A DNA stretch of 64,000 nt, taken from contig JACJIB010000006.1 in the NCBI GenBank assembly GCA_014138645.1, positions 186,001-250,000 of the forward strand. The letters run 5' to 3'. This DNA is from Methylorubrum thiocyanatum (GTDB lineage Bacteria; Pseudomonadota; Alphaproteobacteria; Rhizobiales; Beijerinckiaceae). Both the position numbers and the translations under genes were made by a program. Shown in pieces: positions 23,795 to 33,150 of the stretch (positions are counted from its first letter, which is position 1; the number at the start of each line of letters is the position of its first letter). The notes beneath the pieces are model-generated. The model ran no database searches. It was not told the origin of the DNA and saw nothing but the letters and a program-made list of their open reading frames with translations.

Positions 23795-25552
23795 ATGGCG
23801 CAGGACCGGAGCGCGGAGCGCCCTTGGCTGGCCGCCTATCCCCCCGGTATTCCCGCCGATATCGACGTCGACGCGGTCGGCACGGTGGTCGATCTGTTCG
23901 ACCGCAGCGTGCTGCGCTTCGCCGAGCGCCCGGCCATCACCTGCTTCGGCGCGAGCCTGCGCTACCGCGAGGTCGGCGCCGCCGCGCAGGCCGTGGCAGC
24001 GTGGCTCGCCGCCAGCGGCTACGGCAAGGCGCGCTCCAGGACGAGCGGGCAGGGGGATGCGAAGGAGGACGGGGTCGGCGACCGTGTCGCGGTGATGATG
24101 CCCAATGTCCCGGCCTGTCCGGTCGCGCTGCTCGGCGTGCTGGTGGCGGGCTGCACCGCCGTCAACGTCAACCCGCTCTACACCCCGCGGGAACTCGCGG
24201 CGCAGATCAACGATTCCGGCGCCCGCGTTCTCTTCGTGCTGGAGAACTTCTGCCACACGGTCGCGCAGGCGCTGCCGCAGATGCCGGGCCTGGAGCGGAT
24301 CGTCGTGGCGGGGCCCGGCGACCTGCTCGGGCTGAAGGGCCGGGTCGTCGATTTCGTATCGCGGCGGGTGAAGCGGGCGGTGCCGCCCTATGCCCTTCCG
24401 GCCAGGCGGACCCTGCGGTTCGAGGCGGTGGTGCGGGCCGGTCGCGGCCTCAAGCGCCCCTCGGTCGCGATCGAGCCCGGCGACGTCGCCTTCCTGCAAT
24501 ATACCGGCGGCACCACCGGCATCGCCAAGGCGGCGATGCTGACGCATCGCAACATCATGGCCAATATCGAGCAGAGCCGGGCCTGGTTCCGCGCCTCCGC
24601 CGAGGAGGGGGACGGGCGCGTGGCGGTGACGGCGCTGCCGCTCTACCACATCTTCGCGCTGACCGCCTGCTTCCTGTTCTTCTTCCGGCTCGGCGGCTGC
24701 TGCCTCCTGATCCCCAATCCGCGCGACCTCGACGGCTTCGTGAAGACCTTGAGCCGCACCCGATTCACCAACTTCGCGGGGGTCAACACGCTGTTCAACG
24801 CGCTGAACAACCACCCGAAGATCGGCACGGTCGATTTCTCGCGGGTCGAGTACGTGGTCGGCGGCGGCATGGCGGTGCAGTCGGCGGTCGCCGCCCGCTG
24901 GAAGGCGATCACCGGCCAGACCATCCTCGAAGGCTACGGCCTGTCGGAGACCTCGCCGGTGGTGAGCGTCAACCCGCTCGGGCTCGCCGACTGGACCGGG
25001 ACGATCGGCTATCCCTTGCCGTCGACCGAGGTGACGATCCGCGCCGAGGACGGCACGGTGCTGCCCTTCGGCGTGCCGGGAGAACTCTGCGTGCGCGGCC
25101 CCCAGGTGATGACCGGCTACTGGAACCGGCCCGAGGAGACGCGGGCGTCCATGACCGCCGACGGCTTCTTCCGCACCGGGGACGTGGCGGTGATGACGCC
25201 GGACGGCCAGATCCGCATCGTCGACCGGATGAAGGACATGATCCTCGTCTCCGGCTTCAACGTCTATCCGAACGAGGTCGAGGACGTGCTCGCCACCCAT
25301 CCGGCGGTGGTCGAGTGCGCGGTGGTCGGCGCCCCCTGCGGCGACAGCGGCGAGATGGTCGTCGCCCATGTGGTGCTGCGGGACCGGTCGGTGGATGCGG
25401 ACGCGCTGCGGACCCATGCCCGCGCGAGCCTCACCGGCTACAAGGTGCCCCGCCGGATCGTGATCCAGGACAGCCTGCCGAAGACCAATGTCGGCAAGGT
25501 GCTGCGCCGCGCGCTGCGGGAGGAGGGGGTGAGCGCCTTGCCGCCGGGATAG
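23795..25552 (+). CDS. fadD: long-chain-fatty-acid-CoA ligase (FadD-like)
   Basis: A 585-aa adenylate-forming enzyme that activates fatty acids to acyl-CoA through an acyl-AMP. Motifs in order: phosphate loop YTGGTTGIAKAAMLTHRN (about residue 238), ALPLYHIFALT, GYGLSETSPVVS (adenine/acyl site), FRTGDVAVM, DRMKDMILVSGFNVYPNEVE (hinge) and the catalytic Lys in PKTNVGKVLRR. The phosphate loop has Ala where most FadD proteins have Gly (AKAA instead of AKGA). A charged insertion at residues ~72-88 (KARSRTSGQGDAKEDG) is not typical. The length is slightly above E. coli FadD (561). Confidence 0.92.
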   Translation: MAQDRSAERPWLAAYPPGIPADIDVDAVGTVVDLFDRSVLRFAERPAITCFGASLRYREVGAAAQAVAAWLAASGYGKARSRTSGQGDAKEDGVGDRVAVMMPNVPACPVALLGVLVAGCTAVNVNPLYTPRELAAQINDSGARVLFVLENFCHTVAQALPQMPGLERIVVAGPGDLLGLKGRVVDFVSRRVKRAVPPYALPARRTLRFEAVVRAGRGLKRPSVAIEPGDVAFLQYTGGTTGIAKAAMLTHRNIMANIEQSRAWFRASAEEGDGRVAVTALPLYHIFALTACFLFFFRLGGCCLLIPNPRDLDGFVKTLSRTRFTNFAGVNTLFNALNNHPKIGTVDFSRVEYVVGGGMAVQSAVAARWKAITGQTILEGYGLSETSPVVSVNPLGLADWTGTIGYPLPSTEVTIRAEDGTVLPFGVPGELCVRGPQVMTGYWNRPEETRASMTADGFFRTGDVAVMTPDGQIRIVDRMKDMILVSGFNVYPNEVEDVLATHPAVVECAVVGAPCGDSGEMVVAHVVLRDRSVDADALRTHARASLTGYKVPRRIVIQDSLPKTNVGKVLRRALREEGVSALPPG

Positions 25553-25631
25553 CTGCGCGCGTCCTCTCGGTCGGGATCGCATCCGCTCGACCCTCTGGAC
25601 GAACGGCGCGGAACTGGCGAGCCGGGTGGCG

Positions 25632-25654
25632 GTCGGTTCGTAGGAATGCGCGTC
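25632..25654 (+). repeat. half copy of the GAATGCGC intergenic repeat
   Basis: GGTTCGT followed by GGAATGCGCGTC matches the right half of the hairpin element seen complete at 5411-5455. The left arm is missing, so it is a decayed copy in the fadD-mscS gap. Confidence 0.4.
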
Positions 25655-25812
25655 GTGCGCGGACCGGCAAAGGCCGAAAATATTCGTGCCGCGCGATCCC
25701 GGGGGAGCGCGAGCGAAGGAAAATTCACCTCTTCGGCCGCGCCCGCCGCGCCATTGTGCAGTGCGGAACCGCGCCCGTCAGCGATCATTGCCCCCAGACG
25801 AGGAGGTGATCG

Positions 25813-26993
25813 ATGGCGGAAGCCCACGCATTCTTCGATCGGCTGATCGGCTGGATCGTCCAGTGGCCCTGGTGGGTCGCGAGCCCGATCCTGATCGCCG
25901 GCTGCTGCGCGCTGGTGCTGCCCCTGCACGGGGTGGCCTACCGCTTCGCGCAGAGGGCGGTGAGCGGGAAGAGCCTGTTCTGGCGCTCGCTGGTCTCGCG
26001 CACCCGGGGGCCCAGCCGGCTCGCCCTGCTCGTCGTGACCCTGGCGCTCGCGGTCTCGACCACGCCCCTGACCTGGGAGATCCGGCTCGTCCTCAATCAG
26101 GTGCTCCTCGTCGCCTTCGTGACGCTCGCGGGCTGGACCTGCGCCACGGCGATCCACATCGCCACCGTGATCTACCTGCGCCGGTTCAAGCTCGACGCCG
26201 AGGACAACCTGCTCGCCCGCAAGCACTTCACCCAGATGCGGATCCTGGAGCGGGCGGCGCTGACCCTGGTGGCCATCGTCACCATCGCCATCGCGCTGAT
26301 GACCTTCGAGCCGGTGCGGCAATACGGGGTCAGCCTGCTCGCCTCGGCGGGCGCCGCCGGGCTGATCCTCGGGCTCGCCATGCAGCCGGTGCTTTCCAAC
26401 CTCGTGGCGGGCATCCAGATCGCCATCACCCAGCCGATCCGGATCGAGGACGCGATCATAGTCGAGAACGAGTGGGGCTGGGTCGAGGAGATCACCGCGA
26501 CCTACGTGGTCGTGCGGTTGTGGGACTGGCGCCGCCTCGTGCTGCCGCTGACCTACTTCATCCAGAAGCCGTTCCAGAACTGGACCCGGGAGGGCGCCTC
26601 TCTGATCGGCTCCGTGTTCCTCTACGTCGATCACCGGGCGCCGATCGAGGCGATGCGCAGCGAACTCCGGCGGATCGCGGCGTCGTCCCGGCTGTGGGAC
26701 GGCAACGTGTCAACCTGCAGGTGTCGGACGCGCGCGAGGGCGTGATCGAGCTGCGGATGCTGGTGAGCGCCCGCAACGCCCCCCAGACCTGGGACCTGCG
26801 CTGCGAGGTGCGCGAGAAGATGATCGGCTTCCTACAGAAGGAGCACCCCTCCGCCCTGCCGCGCCAGCGCGCGGAATGGGTGAACCCCGATCCCGCCTCT
26901 CCCGACCGCCAGGCCACCCCCACGGCCGGCAACGAACCCGGCCTCCGCGGCGAGCGCCCGGTCCGGAGCGACCCGCGCGCCGCAGCCGCCTGA
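25813..26993 (+). pseudogene. mechanosensitive ion channel (MscS family), frameshifted
   Basis: The frame from ATG 25813 has an ideal RBS (AGGAGGTG, 25801-25808). It encodes a membrane N-terminus with about four helices and the MscS pore helix and beta domain (LASAGAAGLILGLAMQPVLS, NLVAGIQIAITQPIRIEDAI, VVVRLWDWRRLVLPLTYFIQ). After LWDGNV at about 26709 it reads into a wrong frame and stops at 26745. The correct continuation, VNLQVSDAREGVIELRMLVS, is in the next frame and runs to 26993. One missing base in AACGTG(G)TCAACC explains this. A 310-aa product lacking the C-terminal domain would be made. It could also be a sequencing error. Confidence 0.85.
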
Positions 26994-27034
26994 GCCGGAC
27001 ACGACGGGGGCCCAACGACAAGGCCCCAACGACA

Positions 27035-27068
27035 AGGGCCCGGTGCGGATCGATCCGCACCGGGCCCT
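27035..27068. terminator. perfect 34-base palindrome, bidirectional terminator
   Basis: AGGGCCCGGTGCGGATC (27035-27051) is followed directly by its exact reverse complement (27052-27068). The hairpin lies between the convergent mscS (+) and DsbA-like (-) genes. Two near-identical ACGACAAGGGCC-type direct repeats precede it (27013-27040). Confidence 0.75.
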
Positions 27069-27095
27069 CGCTTCCGATCCGTGAAAGCGGCGGCC

Positions 27096-27875
27096 TCAGC
27101 AGCTCGCGTGGCCGCACTGGCGCACGTCGCTGATGGTCTTGCGCATCGGCTCGACGCCGACCGCGCCGGGCAGAATCTCGTCGCCGATGACGAAGGCCGG
27201 GGTGCCCGACAGGCTGAGCTTGTCGCCGAGCCCGACATTCTCGGTGAGCGCCGCCTTCACCTCCGGCCCCTGCGCGTCCTTCTTCAGGCGCTCCACGTCG
27301 GCGCCGAACTCTTTGGCCACGGCGATCGCCCGCTCGCCGTTGATGCGGCCCTTGGTCTCGAGCAGCTTGGCGTGGAAGTCGAACATCTTCTCGGGCTTGA
27401 TCTGCATCTTGGCCGCCAGCGCGATCCGGCTCGCCTCCAGCGACTCTGCGCCGAGCACCGGGAAATCCTTGAGCACCACCCGCAGCTTCGGATCGGACTT
27501 GATCAGGGTCTGCACATCGGTGAAGGCCTTGCGGCAATAGCCGCAATTGTAGTCGAAGAACTCCACCAGGGTGACGTCGCCGTTCGGATTGCCCGCGACG
27601 ATGCCGTGGGGCGAGTTCGTCAGCGCTTCGCGCGACTCCTTCAGCGCGGCGGCCTGGGCGAGCTTCTGCGTCTCCTGGGCGCGGCGCTCGCCCTCGGCGA
27701 TCGCCTCCTGGAGCACGTCGGGGTTCTTGACGAGGTAGTCCTTGACGATCCCCTCGATCGCCTTGCGCTGGGCGTCGGTGAAGGGGGCGGCGTCCTCCGC
27801 GCGGGCGCCCGCGGCCGCGCCGAGGGCAAGGCCGCCGGCGAGGGCGAGGGCGGAAACGGAGCGGAAGAGCGGCAT
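27096..27875 (-). CDS. DsbA/Com1-like periplasmic thiol oxidoreductase
   Basis: A 259-aa exported protein. A Sec signal peptide covers residues 1-26 (ALALAGGLALGAAAGARA). A helical spacer with a QEAIAEGERRAQETQKLAQA segment follows, as in ScsC/Com1-like proteins. The thioredoxin-fold domain starts at residue ~100, with active site NCGYC in VEFFDYNCGYCRKAF and the cis-Pro loop LSGTPAFVIGDEI. The C-terminus has an extra cysteine pair (QCGHASC). It should make or shuffle disulfides in the periplasm. ATG 27875 has GAGGTG upstream. Confidence 0.92.
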   Translation of the reverse strand: MPLFRSVSALALAGGLALGAAAGARAEDAAPFTDAQRKAIEGIVKDYLVKNPDVLQEAIAEGERRAQETQKLAQAAALKESREALTNSPHGIVAGNPNGDVTLVEFFDYNCGYCRKAFTDVQTLIKSDPKLRVVLKDFPVLGAESLEASRIALAAKMQIKPEKMFDFHAKLLETKGRINGERAIAVAKEFGADVERLKKDAQGPEVKAALTENVGLGDKLSLSGTPAFVIGDEILPGAVGVEPMRKTISDVRQCGHASC

Positions 27876-28294
27876 GGACACCTCAGGAAACGGATCGGGA
27901 AGTCGGTCTCGGGGCCGACGGGCGCGGCCGCTTCCGGCAGCGGGCGCGCCTGTATCATGGCACGAACGCGCCGCGTCGCCGATGCGACTCTTTCCAGACG
28001 CGCCCGTTGCCGGCAGGCCCTGTTTCGGGGGACGGTGCGGCGTTTTCACGGCGCGCCCGTCTCGACCGGTGACGGTCCGACCGACGCGGAGGGACGGCCG
28101 AGGACGATTGAAGATCGAATTACCCGCATGGGCACGAAGACAGTAGAAACGATCCTCTCCGAGTTGTCGTTCGAGCCGTGGCGGCACCTCGCATGAGACA
28201 ATCCGGCCGTTCTTCCTATTCCGCTGCAGTTAGAGGTTTCATAATTATCATCCGTCAAGATCATCGGGAACGCGGCAGGGTGGATACGCGGACG
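27876..28294. other. divergent intergenic region (DsbA-like / HD-GYP genes)
   Basis: About 420 bases with the promoters of two divergent genes. The right part (28228-28262) is unusually AT-rich for this genome, with a CATAAT box at 28240-28245 that could be the -10 of the HD-GYP gene; no good -35 box is at the right distance. A short frame at 28128-28196 (22 codons) lacks a ribosome binding site. Nothing else is recognised. Confidence 0.4.
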
Positions 28295-29350
28295 ATGAAT
28301 GCCGGTGTAATCGTCGTGGTGAGCGATCGGCCAGATCGGAGCCAGCCGCTCGTCGATGCCGTCCGCTCGGTCGCCGAATGCCGGGTGGTGGGCACCGACG
28401 AGACTTGGAATCAAACCGGCCCGCTGCGCGGCGTGATCGCCGACATCACCCTCAGCCGCCCGGAAGCCAAGCGCTGCCTGCGTCTCTTGAGCGGCCGTCC
28501 GGGGCGGGCGCGCACGCCCCTCATCTGCCTGACGCGCGGCAGCGGCGAATCCACCTTCACCGAGGCGCGCAATCTCGGCGCCACGCTCTGCCTGTCGGCG
28601 CTGGCCGAGCCGCGCCTGGTGGTCGGCTCGCTGGTGCGCGAGGTCTGGCCCGACAAGTCGGTGGCCGACCTCGTCGTCACCCGCGAGGCCCAGCGCGCGG
28701 GCTCGCTGATGACCAACCTGTTCACCTCCGCCCAGACCGGCGCCATCGACATGCCGAGCGTGGAGCGGGGCGTCGACCCGGTGCTCGGGGCGATCCAGGA
28801 GGGGGGCTTGTCGCGCTGGCTCGACGAGGTGTGGGCGCACGACGACGTGACCTTCCAGCACTGCCTGCTGGTCTCCGGCGTCGCCGCTGCCTTCGCCCAG
28901 AAGCTGGGCCTTTCCGCCGCGGACAAGCAGCTCATGACCCGCGCCGCCCTGGTCCACGATGTCGGCAAGTCGCGCATCCCCCACGCCGTCCTCAACAAGC
29001 CCGGCCGGCTCGACGACGACGAACGGGCGGTGATGCAGACCCACGCGCCGATCGGCCACGAGATCCTCAGCGCCTCCGGCGGCTGCGATCCGGTGACGCT
29101 CGCGGTGACGCGCCACCACCACGAGATGCTCGACGGTTCGGGTTACCCGGACGGCCTCAGCGCCGATGAGATCGCCGATCCCGTGCGGCTGCTGACGATC
29201 TGCGACATCTACGCCGCGCTGATCGAGCGGCGTCCCTACAAGTCGCCGATGTCGAGCCGCGAGGCGCTCTCCATCCTGTCGGGTATGGAGGGAAAGCTGG
29301 AGGGCGGGCTGGTGCAGGCCTTCGGTCGTGCCGTGCAGGACGTCGCCTGA
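28295..29350 (+). CDS. HD-GYP domain protein, putative c-di-GMP phosphodiesterase
   Basis: A 351-aa protein. Residues 1-125 look like a degenerate response-regulator receiver (VIVVVSDRPDRSQPLVDAV, an Asp in GVIADITL, and no clear Lys/Thr pair). The HD-GYP domain follows, about 190-345: LVHDVGKSRIPHAVLNKPG (HD), a second His block MQTHAPIGHEIL, then RHHHEMLDGSGYPDGL with the GYP triad, and ICDIYAALIERRPYKS. All expected metal ligands are visible, so it is likely active in breaking down cyclic di-GMP. The ATG at 28295 is preferred; GTG 28280 in the same frame is possible. Confidence 0.88.
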   Translation: MNAGVIVVVSDRPDRSQPLVDAVRSVAECRVVGTDETWNQTGPLRGVIADITLSRPEAKRCLRLLSGRPGRARTPLICLTRGSGESTFTEARNLGATLCLSALAEPRLVVGSLVREVWPDKSVADLVVTREAQRAGSLMTNLFTSAQTGAIDMPSVERGVDPVLGAIQEGGLSRWLDEVWAHDDVTFQHCLLVSGVAAAFAQKLGLSAADKQLMTRAALVHDVGKSRIPHAVLNKPGRLDDDERAVMQTHAPIGHEILSASGGCDPVTLAVTRHHHEMLDGSGYPDGLSADEIADPVRLLTICDIYAALIERRPYKSPMSSREALSILSGMEGKLEGGLVQAFGRAVQDVA

Positions 29351-29475
29351 CGCGGCCTCCCGGCAACAAGCGCGGGGCTTCCACGGTCGATGGCCGCCTT
29401 TTCATCCAGACGTCGCACGCAGGTCATGGAAACCATCAAAGGTTAAGTCCGACCTGCCACGCTTTGGATGAGCCG

Positions 29476-30816
29476 ATGCCGACCCGCTCAACCCTCCGGT
29501 GCCGTTTTCTCGCTACCGCAGCACCGGGCCTCGCCCCGACCAAGGCCTCGCTTCTTGCCTCGCTTCTTGCCTCGATCCTCGCCTCGATCCTGACCTGCGC
29601 CGCGGGTCTCGCCGCAGCCGAGGAGAGGTCGGACAAGACGACCGAGGCCAAGCCGCCCGTGACCCTCGACGGGAAGGGCATCACGCTCCGCTTCGACGAC
29701 GGGAGCAAGTTCCGCATCGGCGGCCGGCTCCAGGGCGATTTCGGCACGGGGCGGGTGCAGCAGCGCGGCTTCGGCACGGTCTTCGAGGAGCCGGCGGCGA
29801 TCAGGCGCGCCTGGATCGAGACCTATTACAGCCTCAAGGGCTTCGAGTTCGCCTTCCAGTACGACGTCAACGAGCCGCGGGTGCCGGTGAGCGACGCCAT
29901 CGTCGCCTATAAGGGTTTTCGGGACGTCATCATCACCCAGGGCAACTTCAAGGAGCCGTTCAGCCTGGACCAGCTCATCAGCGACAATGTCACCTCGTTC
30001 ACCGAGCGCTCGCAGGCCGACGCCTTCGTCCCGGCGCGCAACTTCGGCGCCGCCATCGGCACCTATGGTGCGAACTGGACCGCGGTAACGGGCGTGTTCG
30101 GCGGCAACATCAACACCGGCCTTCAGAACAACGGCATCGCCTCGACCACCCGCCTGACCGACACGCCGTGGCTCTCCGAGAACAAGAACGACGTGCTGCA
30201 TTTCGGCCTCGCCGGCAGCTACCGGTCGCTCGACGACGATGCCCGCAGCCTCAGCCTGTCGAGCCGCTCGGAGGCGTTCCTGTTCGCCCGCCCGCTCGTC
30301 AACACCCGGACGATCCGCGACGCCACGGCGATCGGCCGGGTCGGCGTCGAGGCCGCGTGGCAGCAGGGCCCGTTCCGGCTCCAGGGCGAGTACATCCTCA
30401 CCGACATCGAGCGCCGCGACGGGCGCCCGCCGCTGCTGTTCCAGGGCGGCGACATCCAGGCCTCGGTGGTGCTCAACGACAAGGGCCGGCCCTATCGGGT
30501 CGCGCCGACCTATGGCAGCGAGTACGGCGTCTTCACCGGCGTCACGGTCGAGGAGCGCCAGCGGGTCAGCCGCGGCGGGACCGGCCTGTTCGAACTCGGG
30601 GTCCGCGACAGCGCCATCGACCTCGAATCCCGCGAGGTGCGCGGCGGCGTCGAGCACGACTTTACGGCGGGCGTGAACTGGTACCCTGAGCCCAACATCC
30701 GCTTCGTCTTCGACTCCATCCGCTCGCACGCCGAGCCCTCGGCGGAATCGCTGAACTTCGGCCGCCGCACCGTCGACGCCGACGTCTTCATCGGCCGGGC
30801 GCAGCTCTACGGGTAG
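29476..30816 (+). CDS. OprO/OprP-type phosphate-selective porin family protein
   Basis: A 446-aa outer-membrane beta-barrel. The N-terminal signal region is unusually long and contains LLAS/ILAS repeats, with predicted cleavage near CAAGLAAA at residue ~49. The porin O/P domain then starts with GKGITLRFDDGSKFRIGGRL and shows IRRAWIETYYSLKGFEFAFQ and YDVNEPRVPVSDAIVAYKGF. The C-terminus has DADVFIGRAQLYG, the aromatic-ended barrel strand. The family forms anion-selective trimers. ATG 29476 is chosen; a TTG 12 bases upstream is an alternative. No pho box was identified. Confidence 0.9.
   Translation: MPTRSTLRCRFLATAAPGLAPTKASLLASLLASILASILTCAAGLAAAEERSDKTTEAKPPVTLDGKGITLRFDDGSKFRIGGRLQGDFGTGRVQQRGFGTVFEEPAAIRRAWIETYYSLKGFEFAFQYDVNEPRVPVSDAIVAYKGFRDVIITQGNFKEPFSLDQLISDNVTSFTERSQADAFVPARNFGAAIGTYGANWTAVTGVFGGNINTGLQNNGIASTTRLTDTPWLSENKNDVLHFGLAGSYRSLDDDARSLSLSSRSEAFLFARPLVNTRTIRDATAIGRVGVEAAWQQGPFRLQGEYILTDIERRDGRPPLLFQGGDIQASVVLNDKGRPYRVAPTYGSEYGVFTGVTVEERQRVSRGGTGLFELGVRDSAIDLESREVRGGVEHDFTAGVNWYPEPNIRFVFDSIRSHAEPSAESLNFGRRTVDADVFIGRAQLYG
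29545..29592 (+). repeat. four tandem 12-base repeats in the porin signal sequence
   Basis: Two copies of GCCTCGCTTCTT (29545-29568) are followed by two near-copies GCCTCGATCCTC and GCCTCGATCCTG (29569-29592). Each unit is 12 bases, so changes in copy number add or remove four residues (A-S-L-L or A-S-I-L) in the hydrophobic core of the signal peptide without shifting the frame. Confidence 0.8.
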
Positions 30817-30895
30817 GCGCCTCCCGCGGTTGAGCCGGGCGCCGGCAGGGTCTACCTGCATCCGGGTCCCGCCTCTTCCGTGAGGAATCCCGACC

Positions 30896-32059
30896 GTGAG
30901 CCCCGATCCCGTCCTCTCGCGCCGCGCCCAGGCCGTGGCGCCCTTCCTGGCGATGGACGTGATGGCCGCGGCCGGCGCCCGCGAGCGGCGCGGCGAGGGC
31001 GTCGTCCACATGGAGGTCGGCCAGCCCTCGGCGCCCGCGCCCCGCGCGGTGATCGCGGCGGCGCAAGCCGCGCTCGCCGACGGGCGCATCCCCTACACCG
31101 AGGCGCTCGGGCTGCCCGCCTTGCGCGCGCGCATCGCCCGGCACTATGCCGAGACCTACGGCGTCGCCGTGTCCCCCGAGCGGGTGGTGGTGACGACGGG
31201 CTCTTCCGCCGGCTTCGTGCTCGCCTTCCTCGCCCTGTTCGAAGCCGGCGCCCGGATCGGCGTGCCGCGCCCCGGCTACCCGGCCTATGACGGGATCCTG
31301 CGCGCCCTCGACCTGATCCCGCAGCCGCTGACCCTGCGGCGCGAGGACCGCTACGCCCCCACCAGCGCCCTGCTGCGCGAGGTCCACGCCGCGCATCCCC
31401 TGTCGGGCCTGCTGGTGATGAGCCCGGCCAACCCGTCCGGCACGGTGATCGAGCCCGCCCGCCTCGGCGAACTCTGCGCCACGGCCCGGTCCCTCGGGCT
31501 GCCCTTCATCTCCGACGAGATCTATCACGGCCTCAGCTACGGCGTGCCGACGGCGACCGCCCTGCAATTCGACGCGGGCGCACTGGTCATCAACTCCTTC
31601 TCGAAGTTCTACTGCATGACCGGCTGGCGGGTCGGCTGGATGGTGGTGCCGGAGGCGCTGGTCCGCGGGGTCGAGCGGTTGGCACAGAACCTCTACATTT
31701 CCGCGCCCTATCTATCGCAGGTGGCGGCGCTCGCCGCCTTCGACACCCTCGACGAGATCGTCGCGATCCGCGAAGGCTATGCGCGCAACCGCGCCCTGCT
31801 CCTCGACGCGCTGCCGTCCCTCGGCTTCACCGACATCCATCCGGTCGACGGCGCCTTCTACCTCTACGCCGACATTGCCCGGCACACGGACGACGCCAGC
31901 GCCTTCTGCCGGCGGATGCTGGACGAGGCGGGCGTCGCCGCGACGCCCGGCCTCGATTTCGACCCGGAGCAGGGCGGCCACCACATCCGCTTCTCCTTCG
32001 CCGGCTCGAACGCGGAATGTGCCGAGGCGGTGACACGGCTGAAGGGGTGGCTGGGCTGA
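30896..32059 (+). CDS. class I/II pyridoxal-phosphate aminotransferase
   Basis: A 387-aa fold-type I aminotransferase. Landmarks: GQPSAPAPRAVIAA near residue 43, TTGSSAGFVLAFLALF (cofactor phosphate loop), MSPANPSGTVIE (the conserved NP), ISDEIYHGLSYG (Asp to pyridine N), INSFSKFYCMTGWRVGW (Schiff-base Lys), and the C-terminal Arg in HHIRFSFAG that binds the substrate carboxylate. The start GTG 30896 follows a gap of 79 bases after the porin gene. The amino-acid substrate cannot be told from sequence; aspartate/aromatic types are nearest in pattern. Confidence 0.9.
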   Translation: MSPDPVLSRRAQAVAPFLAMDVMAAAGARERRGEGVVHMEVGQPSAPAPRAVIAAAQAALADGRIPYTEALGLPALRARIARHYAETYGVAVSPERVVVTTGSSAGFVLAFLALFEAGARIGVPRPGYPAYDGILRALDLIPQPLTLRREDRYAPTSALLREVHAAHPLSGLLVMSPANPSGTVIEPARLGELCATARSLGLPFISDEIYHGLSYGVPTATALQFDAGALVINSFSKFYCMTGWRVGWMVVPEALVRGVERLAQNLYISAPYLSQVAALAAFDTLDEIVAIREGYARNRALLLDALPSLGFTDIHPVDGAFYLYADIARHTDDASAFCRRMLDEAGVAATPGLDFDPEQGGHHIRFSFAGSNAECAEAVTRLKGWLG

Positions 32060-32072
32060 AGCCGACGCCGCC

Positions 32073-32948
32073 TCAGGCGCTCGGAAGCCCGTCGAGCCGT
32101 TCCCGCTCCGCTCTCGGCGCGACGCCCGTCCCGGCGAGCTTCATCAGGGCGAGGAGGGCGACCGGAAGCATGGTGAACAGGGCCAGGATCGCCGCCGTCT
32201 CGCGGATATCGGCCGAAGACCAGGCGCGCCCACCCGCATCGACCACCACCGCGTCGGGGTCCAGCAGCGGCGGCAGGTGGCAGAGCGCGGAGGCGGCGTA
32301 GAGCAGCACCGGCACCGCCAGGAAGGCCGGGCTCCGCCGGACGCTCCGGCTGCGGCCGCGGTCCCGATAGGCGAACAGGGCGAATCCCTGGAAGAACAGC
32401 CACGTCGTCAGGAACCAGCCGAGGAAGTTCGACAGCGGCACCCCGAAATAGCCTCCGCTCTCGAACCAAGCCCAGGCCCGTCCGATCGTGGCGTTGGCGG
32501 GGTCCATCACGACGTCCCACTGGGTCAGGGTGAAGGCGGCGACGACCGGCGTGAACACGAGCTCCCGGCGGTTGGCCGGGCCGCCGATATCGGTGCCCAG
32601 GAGCAGGCAGGCGATGATCCAGGCGGGATAGCCGAGCCCGAAATAGAGCGGTCCGACGATAATCGGGATCGTGCCCACATGCGGCAGACCGGCGCCGACG
32701 CGGAAGGTGTAGGCCCCGAACGGAATTCCCGTGGCGACGCCGAGATTCTCGATCGCGAAGGTCACCGTGAGGCAGATCGCCAGAAAGGCGGCCGCCCTGA
32801 CCCGACCGAGGGCGAGGATCGCGTGCACGACCAGCACGGCGATGGACAGTGCCGCGGTCGCCTGGGCGAGGGCGGTGGTCCGACCGCCCTGATACAGCAC
32901 CGCGAGCCAGAGCGCCGTAACCCCCAGCCAGAAGCCCACTCGCCGCAC
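32073..32948 (-). CDS. carotenoid biosynthesis protein (CruF-like membrane hydratase family)
   Basis: A 291-aa integral membrane protein with about seven hydrophobic segments. Family landmarks are FAIENLGVATGIPFGAYTF near residue 65, PIIVGPLYFGLGYPAWIIA, and a polar core DVVMDPANATIGRAWAWFES that follows TQW. Members such as CruF hydrate carotenoid ends or modify C30/C50 carotenoids. This fits the pink carotenoids expected of Methylobacterium, but the exact reaction is inferred. GTG 32948 starts MRRVGFWLG. It is convergent with the aminotransferase, 13 bases away. Confidence 0.82.
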   Translation of the reverse strand: MRRVGFWLGVTALWLAVLYQGGRTTALAQATAALSIAVLVVHAILALGRVRAAAFLAICLTVTFAIENLGVATGIPFGAYTFRVGAGLPHVGTIPIIVGPLYFGLGYPAWIIACLLLGTDIGGPANRRELVFTPVVAAFTLTQWDVVMDPANATIGRAWAWFESGGYFGVPLSNFLGWFLTTWLFFQGFALFAYRDRGRSRSVRRSPAFLAVPVLLYAASALCHLPPLLDPDAVVVDAGGRAWSSADIRETAAILALFTMLPVALLALMKLAGTGVAPRAERERLDGLPSA

Positions 32949-33150
32949 CGACCGCGCTCCGTCCGGAGGTCACCCGGAAGAACACAACCCCAGGACGCAA
33001 CCACGGTCAACGACTCGCGGCCTGCGGCGAAGGAAGCGGGGCGTGACGATCCCCCGACTTCGGGCGGTCGATCCGGCCGACCGGGCTGGACGGCGCGCCT
33101 CATCCGGCCTCGCGTCGCCCCGAAGACCGGGACGACGCGAGGGGTCGGGT

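Noticed and set aside
24490..24550. Gly-to-Ala change in the FadD phosphate loop as a sign of inactivity
   Set aside because: The rest of the active site, including the catalytic Lys, is intact, and small substitutions at this position are likely tolerated.
28128..28196. A 22-codon leader-peptide-like frame before the HD-GYP gene
   Set aside because: No Shine-Dalgarno sequence and no attenuator hairpin were found.
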